From positions 25,804,619 through 25,868,618 of the forward strand of contig CM056550.1 of the NCBI GenBank assembly GCA_029721515.1: a stretch of DNA of 64,000 nt, read 5' to 3'. The notes beneath the pieces are model-generated. The model was not told the DNA's origin and made no database searches. It was given only the letters and a program-made list of their open reading frames with translations. Below, one piece after another: positions 23,001 through 35,949 of this stretch. The translations under genes and the position numbers were made by a program. The number at the start of each line of letters is the position of its first letter. Position 1 is the first letter of the stretch. Origin of the DNA: Synanceia verrucosa. Lineage: Eukaryota > Chordata > Actinopteri > Perciformes > Synanceiidae.

Positions 23001-26000
23001 ACCAGGTGATGTTCATGGGCAATACTATGATCTGCTCAGGCTGTTTGAATATGGCGGCTTTCCACCGGAGAGCAACTACCTGTTCTTGGGAGACTATGTT
23101 GATAGAGGCAAGCAGTCCCTGGAGACCATCTGCCTGTTGCTGGCATACAAGATCAAATACCCAGAAAACTTCTTTCTGCTGAGAGGAAACCATGAGTGCG
23201 CCTCCATTAACAGAATATATGGCTTCTACGATGAGTGTAAGTAATGTAGCATGCATTCAGATACAAACGGACATTATTATGACGACTAATATCTACGGTT
23301 ACCTGCAGCGTGCTAAAAATGTAACCCCAGAGTCTGTCCATTTAGATATGTGTTGAAAAAAAGAATAAGAATACAACAAAAGTGAAACAATGAAGATAAC
23401 CTCTTGGTACACCGGGTTTCACTTCAGAAGCATAATAAGGCAGTATGAGCTGTGATTTTTTTTTTCGCAGACTGGAAAATCTTGTGTTTCTAACATGCTG
23501 CTATAGGTACAGCTGCAAAACTGTTGATTTTAGTGGTCTCAAGATAAGGTTGTGATCAAGCTGTGGTTTCCTTCCCACAGGTAAGAGGCGATACAACATA
23601 AAGCTGTGGAAGACCTTCACTGACTGCTTTAACTGTTTGCCTGTTGCAGCCATTGTTGATGAAAAGATCTTCTGTTGCCATGGAGGTATCCTCATCAAAC
23701 AGTTCATTTGGTTTTATCCTGAGATCATCAACAGACCATTGTCTGGTGTGTCTACCAAGCTAAAGCACAAATTAAGGCTGGAATATACTTCTCCGACTGC
23801 GTAATACGTTATCCGACTCTGTAGCTACGGAGACCCCTCGAGCCCTCGCAGTTCTCCGTCGTGATGTGTCTTGTGCATCCCTGCTGTGACATGCACCCCC
23901 TCGGAAAATGAAGCAATTTGCCTTAATATCGCAGATAAAAGCAGGGGAAAATACTATTTTATGATTTCATTATTTGTGAGGGAGATAGAAGAGAAGACCA
24001 TCGGTTGCGTTCAGTCTTTAAAACTCCACTAAAGAGAGGAAATAACAGATGTTCTTCTCAGATAATAGCCAACGCAAACCAACAACTTTCGGTGTGATCT
24101 GTGGAAATATATCCCAGCCATAATTACTGAATGTATTAAATGGATTTTTTGAGCAAGTTGAATGTATTTGACTTGCCTTTCACAAGGCTAATCGATTCAG
24201 AAATAATTTATTGAGGTATTGAAAAAGTATTGTTATGGAACTGATATTGACACAAAGGTATCAAAATTGGCATTCTATCAAAAAAATTTGATCGATACCC
24301 AGTCCTAGTCAGAATCTAAATTAAAGCCTCTATTTTCCTCTGAGAACTTCCTTTTTTTGGATTTATACATGGTTTGTAAACTCAAGATTAGCCGTCTTAG
24401 GTTGGGTGTAGTAGGTGATGCATATTTTAAATGACAAATATTTTTCAAAAATTTTAAATAATTGTTCAATAAATTAAATAGAAGTAAAATATAATTTCTA
24501 TATATATTTTTTTCAAAGCCAGAAGGAGCCACTGCAGAGAGGCTAAAGAGACACATGAGGCTCCAGAGCTGTGGTTTACTGAATTTTGACCTCAGGGTTC
24601 AGATAGCATGACACCAACAGCTCGTCAAAAATTATCCTAACTATTAACTATTATGCAAAAAGAAATGTGAACAGGACCTGTTAAGCATGAGGAGAAACAC
24701 CATTGTTACATAACACAGAACACACAGAAAGGATATTAAATGTGTGCAAGAGTTTTCCTGCAGTTTTAAACTGACGTGGATGAACGTCATAATAAAAGTA
24801 AATCACGTCTTTCCTTTTATTAAAAGGCCAGTGAATCCGTATTAAGGTTGACCGCTGGTCTTATTACTATTTGAGAAAAAATATTTAATGTCTTTTTTAC
24901 CGTACATCTGAAACTATTACCCATATGAAGATTTTATTTATATCGTCTGTCACTGGTGAATTTTAAACTGGAAACAAGAAATGCCACACCTAGACTCCAG
25001 AACAACAAGAATCATACTGTTTGTTGTTACTGGTATCTAACAGTTAACATGTCTATACTGAACTCTTCCAGGCCTGTCCCCAGACCTCCAGTCTATGGAG
25101 CAGGTGCGAAGGGTCATGCGCCCCACTGATGTGCCTGACCAGGGCCTCCTCTGCGACCTGCTGTGGGCTGACCCCGACAAGGACGTGCTGGGCTGGGGTG
25201 AGAATGACCGTGGTGTCTCCTTCACCTTTGGCGCCGACGTTGTCACGAAGTTCCTCCACAAACACGACATGGACCTCATTTGTCGGGCTCATCAGGTCAG
25301 TGCGTAACCGTGATCCTGAGGTGGGATTGAAAGGCAGGCGGGATCCATAAATGTCGACGTGGGACTGGGGTGTGTTGTAATGGGTTCAGTTTTACAAAGA
25401 CACTGCCAACAGTAGTTTTACCCCTTGCTATGTTACAGAGGTTGGATGGATATTTTCCCTTCAGTATTTCTGTGTTGTGCGAATGTGCTTTTACACACAC
25501 ACACACGTATATGTGTCTCTACTACAGCATACAATTGTATGAAAAAAAGTTTGGGCACCCTTGACAATTGCCATTATTTCCATTTATAAATCATTGAGTG
25601 TTTGGGTCCACAACTTAATTTTGATCTATCAAAAAACTGATGGACACAGTAATATTTCAGCAGTGAAATTAGGTTTATTGTGCTATATGCATCAAAACAA
25701 AATTAGACCGGGCATAAATTTGGGCACCTTAACAGAAAAGTCATATCAATATTTAGTAGAGCCTCCTTTTGCAAAAATAACAGCCTCTAGATGCTTCCTA
25801 TAGCCATAAATGATTGTCTGGATCCTGGATGAAGGTACATTGGACCATTCCTCCTTGGACAGCCTGCTTCAAATCATCCCACAGATTTTCAATGATATTC
25901 AAGTCTGGGGACTGGGATGGCCATTCCAGAACATTGTACATATTCCTCTGCATGAATGCCCGAGTAGATTTTGAGCAGTGTTTTGGGTCGTTGTCTTGTT

Positions 26001-28236
26001 GAAATATCCAGCCTTGGCGTAACTTCAACTTTGTGACAGATTCTTGAACATTATTCTCAAGAATCTGCTGATGTTGAATACAATCCATGCGACCCTCAAC
26101 TTTAACAAGATTCCCAGTACGGGTATTAGACACACAGCCCCACAGCATGATGGAACCTCCACCAAATTTTACTGTGGGTAGTGTTTTTCTTGGAATGCTG
26201 TGTTCCTTTGCCGCCACGCATAGCGCCTCTTGTTATGACCAAATAACTCAATTTTTGTTTCATCAGTTCACAGCACCTTATCCCAAAATGAAGCTGGCTT
26301 ATCCAAATGTGCTTTTGCGTACCTCAAGCGACTCAGTTTGTGGTGTCTGCGAAGAAAAGGCTTCTTCTGCATCATTCTCCCGTACAGCTTTTCCTTGTGC
26401 AAATTGCACTGTATTGTTGAACTATGCACAGTGACACCATCTGCAGCAAGGTGACCTTGCGGGTCTTTGGAGGTGGTCTGTGGGTTGTTTTTGACCATTC
26501 TGATCATCCATCGTCTTTGCCTCTCTGATATTTTTCTTGGCCTGCCACTTCTGGCCTTAACAAGAACAGTGCCTGTGGCCTTCCTCACTGTGTTCCTCAC
26601 AGTGGAAACTGACAGCTGAAATCTTTGAGATAGCTTTTTGTAGCCTTCTCCTAAACCATAATGCTGAACAGTGTTTGTTTTCAAGTCATTTGAGAGTTGT
26701 TTTGAGGCCCCCATGTTGCCACTCTTCAGAGGAGAGTCAAAGAGAAGAACAACTTGCATTTGGCTGCCTTAAATACCCTTTGTCATGATTGGATGCACCA
26801 GTCTGTGAAGTTCAAAGCTTAATGAGCTCATCAAACCAATTTTGTCTTCTCATTACTCAGTGTTAATTAGTTACAGGTCGTCAAAGCAACAAAATGACAA
26901 GGGTGTCAACATTTTTGCACAGCCTATTTTTTTTTTAAATTTGATTTAATTTCATGCAAATGAATATTACTACACTAAACTCTGTGTCTGGAAAACAACC
27001 CAGTACTCAGCTTTTATGGGAAAATGAATGACATGTCACTGTGATCATTTTCTGTGAAGACAGAGTCAATTATTATGCCATCTCATAGGGGTGCCCAAAC
27101 TTTTTCATACAACTATATATAAGGGGAACGTTTGGTCTCCTCAAAGGCCAGTGCCTTCAGGAGCAATGTTTTCCATGGAGCACCGGGGATGCATCGTTTC
27201 AGTAAAAATACGGTTGTAGCGAATCATGTGCCTCACTAGCAATATAGAAATGCATTGTTTGCATCTTTAGATCCTACTGTATTTGACATATTGATCCAGG
27301 AAGTTCAGGTCTGCCACTGTATTTTCTAAAGCTGGTTTCACACCGAAAGTGCAACCACGATGCTAGGCTACAGATTGAGCAGAAATCCCTGGCTTTATTT
27401 ATGCTGAGGAGGAGGAGGAGGGCCGCAAGAAGAAGAGTTTGAGTACATGCCACTTGGAGGAGAGGCAGGATGTGAGAGAGTTGTGGCTCGTCCAGGAGCT
27501 ACAGTTACATGTCCCACAGCTCGTCAAATTGAGATACGGCAAGAATCAGCCTTTCCTCCACATACACATTGAATGGGTTTCTCTCTAAGCACCTGCACCT
27601 TGTGCGTTCAGTGTGAAACGTTATTTAAGTGTTGCAGTTGCTGCTTTCCTTTCCCCTTTTTCTTGTCAGTTTCCTGTTACTGTCACCCTTAGGTCACAGA
27701 TAGAAGCTTGGATAGCTCAAAGTCTGGTTTCTTTCTGCCCTGTTCTCGCGAGACATCTTTTCACTAAATGAGAAATACCATCACGATTTGATCTTGTGAG
27801 ATCCTGTCATATCCCTAATATGTGTAGGTGAAAATCAAATGTGAATCAAAAAACAACTTGTCAACCTGTAGTTAATCTGGTTTCAGGTGGTCGAGGATGG
27901 ATATGAGTTCTTTGCAAAGAGGCAGCTGGTGACGCTGTTCTCAGCCCCAAACTACTGTGGAGAGTTTGACAATGCCGGAGCCATGATGAGCGTAGATGAG
28001 ACCCTCATGTGCTCATTCCAGGTAAGCAAGAGATCAACAAGCCGCTTGTCATTATAAATCAGATAAACACAGGTCCTACTAAATTTCAATTTAATTTTTT
28101 TTTTTTTTTTTTTATTTTAAACTTTATCATATTTTTACAGATTCTCAAACCTGCAGACAAGAAGCTGTTCTACGGTGGTGGAGGGGGCATGGGCTCTGGC
28201 CGTCCAGTCACTCCACCAAGGAAAGCTAAGAAATGA
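20040..28236 (+). CDS. ppp1ca: Serine/threonine protein phosphatase PP1 catalytic subunit, alpha-like
   Basis: Metal-dependent protein phosphatase that acts with many targeting subunits. Seven exons: 20040-20094, 21554-21685, 23006-23236, 23581-23685, 25072-25295, 27887-28021, 28141-28236; 325 aa. The PPP signature blocks are intact: GDVHGQ (D64, H66), GDYVDRG (D92), LLRGNHE (N124), and CRAHQ with the later metal His. The N-terminus MAEADKLNIDSIIQRLLE is gamma-like, while ILKPADKK, the Gly-rich linker GGGGGMGSG and the AKK tail fit fish PP1-alpha; RPVTPPR keeps the inhibitory Cdk site. Residue 65 is Val where most PP1s have Ile, a conservative change. The paralogue (ppp1ca versus ppp1cc) rests mainly on the tail. 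Intron 5 holds a Tc1 element. Confidence 0.9.
22225..22882. repeat. Interspersed repeat in PP1 intron 2
   Basis: Contains TGCGACTTATATACATG on the left and GTAGCGACTTATAGTCCG followed by AAAAATACGG on the right, phrases seen in a widespread teleost repeat. The 22465-22720 part looks unrelated to that family and may be a second insertion. Boundaries approximate. Confidence 0.4.
25532..27115 (-). mobile_element. Tc1/mariner-type transposon, inactive copy
   Basis: About 1.58 kb in PP1 intron 5. The ends are inverted repeats: left TTGTATGAAAAAAAGTTTGG after 25535, right the reverse complement TTGTATGAAAAAGTTTGG reading leftward from 27112, each continuing into GGCACCC. Both ends abut TA dinucleotides (25530-25531 and 27116-27117), the usual Tc1 target duplication. 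The broken transposase lies on the minus strand between them. Confidence 0.88.
25798..26714 (-). pseudogene. Tc1-family DD34E transposase pseudogene
   Basis: Reads from an ATG at 26714 (MGASKQLSNDLK; another ATG in frame at 26759). An HTH pair comes first (LSQRFQLSVSTVRNTVRKA and the GRPRKISERQRR hook), then the catalytic part: TDETKIELFG, QQDNDPKHCSK and SPDLNIIENLWDDLK, which keep the Asp-Asp-Glu triad. Two lesions break it: a TGA at 26268-26270 exactly where the family has Trp before TDE, and a frameshift near 26183-26188 in an A-rich run. About 305 codons when read through the lesions, slightly short of a typical 340. It cannot make active enzyme as it stands. Confidence 0.88.
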
Positions 28237-28986
28237 CACCAGTAGTTTGCCCTCGACCTCCAACCCATCCCTCCTGCCCTCTCTACCTCTCTTCTCCTTT
28301 CTTTCACCAAACAGCCAGAAATCAAACCTATACCCAGGGCTTTTTTTCCTTTTTTATCTGTACTTCTTAAAAAACATTTAATGTTACGAATTGTCTGAGT
28401 GAGTGCGTGCGTGCACAGATGACAGCCGATGAGCATTAAAATCATGTGTGCAGGTGTACATTTTGTGTGCGAGTATTAGAGATTTATACTTTCCCCTCTC
28501 TCTTACCACTCCTCCCGTGGAAAGGTTAAAACCACAGTGTCTGTCTGTACATTAATTTTGACTGAAAAAGCAGGGCTTGGGAGACGGTGGGAGATTGCTG
28601 ACATGATGAATTTAGCAGCAAACCCCTGCCAGCAGGTGGTGTCTGTGTACTCGTGGAGGGGGGAAGTATTTTGTTTTCCCTGTCCTCTGTACTGTAAAAT
28701 CTCAAACACAGGTGTGTGCATGTGTGTGTGCGCGTGCATGCGTTGACTTGCCTGTCTGAGCGTGGCGTCTTGATATCCTTAAACAGGAAGGAGTTTGTCA
28801 CCTTTTCTCAGAAGCGCGAGCACATGCTTACCCTCGCACACACAAACACACACGTATGACTCTTCAGATTCATATGAGCCAGAGCTGTAAAAAATAAAAA
28901 ACCCGTACAGTTTAGGTTTGTACAGATTTGATTACTTGAAAGAGATTTTTTGTGAATTCGTTTTGTAGTCTTTCATCAAGTTGACC

Positions 28987-28992
28987 AATAAA
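28987..28992 (+). terminator. Polyadenylation signal of the PP1 gene
   Basis: AATAAA 751 bases after the stop codon; 28237-28986 is best read as the 3' UTR, with CA/GT-rich microsatellite-like stretches near 28715 and 28835. Confidence 0.6.
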
Positions 28993-31900
28993 GCGAGAAT
29001 CTGAGCTACAATGTCTACTAGTAATTTTTTATATATATATAGTTTATTTTTATAGTTGTATTTGCTATGTGACTTAAATAAGTGTTTTTGGCCTCTTCAA
29101 GTATCTGTTTGTCCATCTTGAATTGACCCACTTTTAACATTGAACAGAATTGTTCAAACTGCCTGTTGTATGAGTTTATCAACCAGCATCTTTTTACAAA
29201 AAGTGTCATTGTTAAAAGACGCAGGATGATGTGGACTATAAATATTAAACTGAGAATCAAAGTTAAAATTATTTTAGGTCTGCTTCATGTTTGTCATTAT
29301 TCATTGTTTGATCTGTAACGAGACAAAATACAACATGTAAAACGAGGAGAGAAAATAAAAGCTAAAACTAGCAAATATTTTTGGCATCTCTACTTGAAAT
29401 GTGGTTTAAACATTTACTCCATCACTAAAATAGGTCTGTCCTTCAACTAAGCAATTAATAGACTGATTGTTTTGTGAGCTTAAACTATAAAGATTTTAAT
29501 GAAATGGTTAGATTGCGGTTGTGGCTAATGGCTTTGTCCAGTCGTCATCCACAGGGAGGCGCTGCTGGGCTACTTTGACTCCTCCAGTCAGAACATTCAT
29601 TCAACCAGGAGACAAAAACGCTGCAGAGCTTTACTTCATTAAATGCTCATTGCTCCATGTTTTCCCAAGAGAAGGTTAATATAATAATAGAAAGACCTAA
29701 ACCAACACATCGACACGATGCCTGCAGTAGCTGCAACATTTTATACATATTTCATCTCTTCTAATAAATTAGTATTAATATCAAACATCTAGTCTAATGT
29801 ATGTAATATTCACCTTCTGTTGCACTGCAGAGGCAGTGTAGAAACCTGCATCTCTTTTACGCTCCCCATTCTATATTTATCAAAAAAGGATCCCATTTCT
29901 TTCTTAGGCATTTCTCTGGCTCTTTTTGCATTCATTCATCTTCCTGTCATCGACACTCTTCTTCAAGACGCTCCGTCTATCGTTTAGCCTTCCTTTTACA
30001 GGACCAATGGGGTGAGAGGTGAAGGGTGCAGCTGAGGGGGGCTGGCTTTGCAATTTCAAAAGTTTTTCTATAATTCCTTGTGCTGTAGTTTGATATAGTG
30101 ATAATAGTCCTGCTTCATTATCTAAGAAAAATCCAGTAAAAAAGTATTCAGAACTCACATTCTATTTTTTTCTATTTTTCTATTATTTAATAATAATACC
30201 TTGTTTATGAGGCATAAATATTGAGGGCCAAACTGTTTCAGACAGAAACCACACTGTTAACCTCTTGGCCTCAGACATCGACATTAACATAATCCATCAG
30301 GAGTACAGTCCTGAGTAAATTAATTGTGAGACGATACACTTGAGGACTTTATGTCTCCACTGGTCATGACAATTTGTCACCGGTCTCACTTTCTTACTGG
30401 TGCACTTCTACAGGATTATGTTGCTGTTTTTGTGGGTTGGTGTCCTTGTTTGGTTTTCTGTGTTCAGTGCTGTTAGGTGAAAAACATATTGTGGGTCATA
30501 GATTATGGGGTGCAATCCATTTCTGTGCTGCAAAGTGCCCATCAGTCATAGAAATCAACCCCTAAATAGTATCTCGGGTTAGATAAGAGCTCTCAAAATA
30601 GACAAGACACTGAAGATATAGTATATTTCCTGAGTTCATCTTTCAAGTGATACCAAATACTGTACATACTAGTTCTTAAAGCTGCGCTGGCCTGACATAC
30701 TGAGATGTTTAATTTATGATGGGATTTTCTTCATATGCAGACATGAGATGAGGGATTTGATGATTTATTAGAGTTAAAAAAGAGCACTCAAAGTGTTTTT
30801 ACTTTCTGAAATTAAAGACTTCAGGTAGAAGTAAAAGTAGCTTTTTAAATAACTTGAATGATAGTACTGATAAGTACCTAATGAAAGAAACTACTTACGA
30901 TGAGAACTTCAGACAAAAAAGTAAATAATATAATAAACATTTAAGTCTGAAGTCAATTTGTGATTACATCTCACAGTAAATGTAGTTGAGTAAAACAACT
31001 TCAACAAGTACAAGTTACTCAAAAAGGGCATATAATGGAGTAAATGTAGCTTGGAGTAAACCTCCGTAGCCCATACTGTAATGGATCAAACTGAATTATT
31101 TGTAACTGTACAATAAAGGAATTCAAAATAAGTCAAATTTGAATTTATCTGGACCAGTAAAGCTAACAGGATTCTGTGCTTGACTGAGTTGAGGAGGAAT
31201 GAAATGCCTCTGCTGGTGAATTTATAACATTCTAAAAATGCAGAGCGGGCCAAGTAAATGAAGGTCCATCAGGCGAAGGAAAGCCACTTCTGATCAACAG
31301 GCTCACTTTCCTATCGGCTCCCCCGAGGCTTATATAGTACAGCCCTAAGTGTGTGGAATGGTGTGAACAACCGGGAACTCTTCAGCCCAATGTACCACAT
31401 GGATACTGGTGACACCATGGAGTCAAATGTGGCCTCCAGCATCCTGTCTTATTTCCCCCAATAGTTGTTCGTTAAACTTAACGAGCCGGGGCTGAAGGTC
31501 CAGCATTCTGAAATAAAAAGCTGCAAAGCTGTCATGGTGCCATACCCAGCAGCACACTGTCACCTGCTCTATTTATATCTTGTGAGGAATTCTGGATTCA
31601 GAGACTCAGCTGCTACTTCTATTATTACTATTAGCTAATGCTGTAACAAGTACATAGCTAACACAGACACTGTAACTCCTTTAAACCACTGCCTTATAGC
31701 TCAGTGCTAATTATGTCCTCACTGTCAATACTGTACATGTTATTTGGTTTTACGTTGTTGGACTGCGAACCTAATTTATTTTGTATGTGCTTAAAAGATT
31801 AGAACAAACTTGCTCTTTGTGGATGCAAGCTTGACTAATTGCAGCTAAGATGCTGCTGCTTGGGTTCCTCCACTTTATTATGGGCTAGACTGATGAACAT

Positions 31901-34900
31901 ACAGGGAACAACCCACTGTACTGTTAAAGACAATAACCTCCATTAGGAAGTTCCTCATTCTGTCCTGGTCCCAGGACTTTAAGTGACAAATGATCCTCTC
32001 ACTTTGCTTGGGCTGTGCAAGTCAGCAGAGACAGACTTAGTTGCATAAGATAGCCGTGCGTACAGCTGCACCTCTGCAGTACTTAACACTTGTAACACGT
32101 ATAGAGTTCACTGGTGGAGGAGGGCGGGCTTGGTGGGTTAAATTGGCACATGGTGATCCCTCAGCCTGGCACGAGGGGAGTGGCATGTTAGCGCCACGGT
32201 TGGAGCTGGAGGTGATGGGTGTCCCAACTCGCATGGGTTTAGTAGCTGTAGTAGTCCCTGCACCCGCAGGCCACCGACACTTCAGCAATAGGCTGAGGCG
32301 GAAGATGGAAGGGACGGGAGGAGAAACCTTATCCTTCTGGGATATTGAGTTAAATGTCACTGCTCTGCCCTGAGGGAGACACTGACAGGCCGACCCCTAT
32401 CACAGCCCCCAAATCTCAGAGGTCAGAACGGCCGCACAACAGCTGAAGCCTGGAGAACGACTGGGTGAAACAGAGATGGGAACACCATGGCAGGACAGAA
32501 TGAGAATACAATGTTTTAGTAACATGTTCATGCAACAGCAACAAAGTTAATGCCAAACTGATGAGACTCACCCCTTGAAGTGTAATATACTTACAGTTCA
32601 GCTTTCCAACATGCTGGAATGGTGTGATAGACCAAAGAGTGGCTTATAAGTTCGCAGGAGTTTCTTGTGTACTAAATAATAGTAACCTCTAAGCTTACAC
32701 TATACAGCTTTGTACACACCTTTTTAAATGCTAGCACTTCAAAACTGTGTTACACTAAATGCTTTCTATGCATTTTGGGAAAGGAATTGCATCTCACCAG
32801 CAGGCCAGAGGGCTGGGTCATCCGGCAGCTGATCAGAAACTTGAAAGCTGCAACAAAAACAAATTCTTGTCTTAGATATTCTCGGTGAAGGAGAAGTAGA
32901 AGCTCATGTTAATGCTCATAATAGTAAATGTATATACTGTAAATATGCCCACATGATAATGATTTTTTATATTTACAGTATATTTATAAATATAGCTGTT
33001 TGCATAGACGTACCATATAGACATTTATCATGTATGTTTGTAAACCTTTCATCTCCGTACATATTGCTGACAGACTCATTCTCAGTCCTCAAAGGTCCTT
33101 GAGGTTGAAGAAGCTGCCCTTCAGCTGGACGACTGAAGATAAATACTTGTGTCCTGCAGTAAGTCAGTGAATCTGTTTCAGAGCTGCCATTGTTTGTTTT
33201 TCATCTTTTAATCTTCATTTCGCACTTACTGCAAATAGAAACCATGTATACATAATATGTATGATAAAATGTATGAAACATTCCTTTACAGTCAAATTTT
33301 CCATTTGTGTGGGCAGGATGGAAAACCTTCATTGAAAAGCATATTAAATCTGATTCAAGTAAAGGCAAAAATATGTTAAATTTATTATTAAATTGTTGTA
33401 GAATTAGAGGCACATTTTGCCTTTTATTGACTAGGGAGCAGTCCTAAATCTTTGTGGTCATTCACACCATCATGTAAGTAGTTGAAGTCATGTAAATTGC
33501 TTCAGTCGATTCATATATAGATTAATTAAAGGTGCAATTGATCGCAATAATAACATCCAGCCACTAGATGTGACATTCTCCCTCTGCTCACTTCACAATG
33601 CCAGTGTTGCACAACCTGGATGTTTATTGGTCGAGTAGAGTGACCCGTTCATGTCAAGTGATGAGTCTTTCACAGTAAAGTAAAAGTGTGCGGCGTTGTC
33701 CTGCAGACAGCCTCTCCCCAGAGTTGCAGCTGGGAGATCAGCTGTTCAAGCTAAAAAAACACTCAAAACGTAAAACACTCTCCATTCAAACTCTACAGAG
33801 ACCAAATAAAAAGCACCCTCGGTTAGTCTTTCCAATAATCATGAAACTAAATCCCTCTGATGCCCAACTTTGTTATGGAGGCAACTGAATGCAAACACCA
33901 CTAATACCAATGTAGCTCCTCAGGGATTGAAGCTGTTATTTTTCTCATGCTGACAATCTAGACAGTGGCATTTCTTAAAGCTCCGTGTTTTAAAGATTAT
34001 TCACATAAATAACATCACCTCTAGTTCAGAGAGGAATGCATTTAGCAGCATATGCTTGCTATAAGTGAATATAGAGGTCTTTTAGTGAACACTGCTGCGG
34101 TAGAAATAAAGAAAAAGGTATTGATGTGGTGTTTACCAAAGACGTATTGTTATTCTGATGCACACATTTTATTGTCATTCAAAATGACATAAGGCAAAAT
34201 ATCTCACCATCATTCACACTGAAATGTAATGTTTCATGTTTCAGTTGGTTCAATTAACACATAACTAGTCTGTTTTATTATTATTTATTGAACTCATTAC
34301 CCTCTGCTTTACTGTACGTATACGTATGACTTCATACAGTGTTTCCCCCCATGCATTATATATTTAATGCTTGACTTTTTTTTTTTTTTTTTAAGAGAAA
34401 AACCTTTTTCTCGCTGGAAACAAAGTGATGTCTTGTTCTGGTTCTTACTGTACAATAATGTAAGACAGGAATAAACTGATTGAAGCAAAAAAGCTTATAG
34501 CTCTTATAGCTGTCAGAGGTAGTGAGCAGTGACCACTGCTGTTCTTACGGAAACACCTGTCAGTTTATTGATTAGCAACAGCAACTTGAATTCCTGTCTG
34601 CACCACCCAGCAGCCTGTTTACTGCTGTTAAAACAAATAGTAAATCAACAGAGATTGTGCTTTATACTGACTTTTCACTGCATCAAGTTAACCTGTTATT
34701 GTCAGAAAGACAAACAAAAGAGAGAAAATATTTGTGATCAAACTGTTAGCTACCATATAGATATCACAATAAAAACTGAACAGCCAACCAACGTGTTATT
34801 TTCTCTGTCAATTCATGTGTATTCTTATTTGCAGATATCACATTCAGTGCTGTCAGTTCACCACATGAGGCCATTGTGCCTCACTGAATAGTAATTTGTG

Positions 34901-35763
34901 GCTGGATCATCTGTCGTGCGTCCCCCTAAGCCGCTCCATATCTCCCCGCTGCTTTCCTTTCCTCATAAAAAAAAAGAGAAATAAAACTTGATCCTCCTGT
35001 ATCTGCAGTCGGGGCTTTGCCTCTGCAGTGCGATAGAGTGACAAGCTGGCCGTCCTCTTGGCATTCCTGTCTCCCACAGATCATTCCTCTACTACACACT
35101 CACTTTTCCTTCATCATCCATCCCATGTGCTTCTTAACTAGGTGCATAATCAGGCCTGGAGTCGTTTTGAGTGACTCTGCAGAAATTGAGCTCAATGAAC
35201 ATGTGTTGGTTCTGTTGCACAAAGTTCTGGTTTGAGCTTTGAACTTCACATGTCAATGTGCCGACATGTCTGGTTCACGTTCTCCATGTTTAAATGCTGG
35301 CTAAATCTCATACTAAATGATTCGCTACCCTCTTCAGTGTGTCTCTCTCTGGCTCGGCCACCTTCCTCAGCAGAAACCAGTTGAGCCGTCACTCAATGTG
35401 GCCCCCCTCCTCCACCTCTCCTCCCCTCTGGATGATCTCCTGTCTCACTCTCTCACCTTCTCCCTTCTTCTTATTCCACTGACCATGCATGTTCCAAAAA
35501 CAGATCTCATTTTCATCCACGGTGTGACCCCTACACCTCCCCCTCCCCTCCCCTTCCCCCCATCCACCAGCCCCTTCATCCTCCACTCTCCTGCATTACC
35601 TCCTTTCCAAATCCAAGTCATGTTCCTGCCCAAGTCCACCATCTCACCTCCCCATTGCTCCACCTTAAGCCCCACCCGTACCCCCCCTCCTCTATGGTCT
35701 CCCATGCTGGAATTTGGGGGAGTGTGCCGGTGGGGTGTCCACCAATCCTGAGCCTTTTGGTGG
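28993..35763. other. Gene-free spacer upstream of atp2a1
   Basis: AT-rich, with no recognisable exon on either strand; open frames here are short and lack family similarity (including a 110-codon frame near 32041 and Pro/Ser-rich frames in the C-rich stretch 35400-35700). 30780-31060 contains AGTAAAAGTAG-type and GAGTAAATGTAG-type phrases of a common fish repeat. 32050-32340 is GC-richer and could be a distal regulatory element, which is inference only. A poly-T run lies near 34378-34392. Confidence 0.5.
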
Positions 35764-35770
35764 TATAAAA
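35742..35770 (+). promoter_or_regulatory. atp2a1 core promoter: CCAAT and TATA boxes
   Basis: CCAAT at 35742-35746 and TATAAAA at 35764-35770, 180 bases before the SERCA1 start codon. A TATA-driven promoter suits a strongly expressed muscle gene. Transcription would begin near 35795-35800, leaving an unspliced 5' UTR of about 150 bases. Confidence 0.7.
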
Positions 35771-35949
35771 CCCTGAACATGTATGTGGTTATTTGCTCTT
35801 TCTGTCAGTCCAGTACTCCTGAATTGGAGGGTGCCACACTTCTTGGTGAGGGTGGTGGAACAAGGGTAAAAACTGCAGCGAACAACTAAGAAGTAAAAGA
35901 GCGCGGATAGGCACGGCTATAAGGGCAATCCCTTGTCTATCCAGAGAGG

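Noticed and set aside
23006..23020. Val instead of Ile in the PP1 GDxHGQ motif as an inactivating change
   Set aside because: Conservative substitution between the metal ligands Asp64 and His66, which are both intact.
32041..32373. 110-codon frame in the gene-free spacer
   Set aside because: No recognisable domain; the opposite strand is equally open, as expected for a GC-rich patch.
35317..35780. 144- and 111-codon Pro/Ser- or Gly-rich frames upstream of atp2a1
   Set aside because: They lie in a low-complexity CT-rich stretch next to the promoter and match no family.
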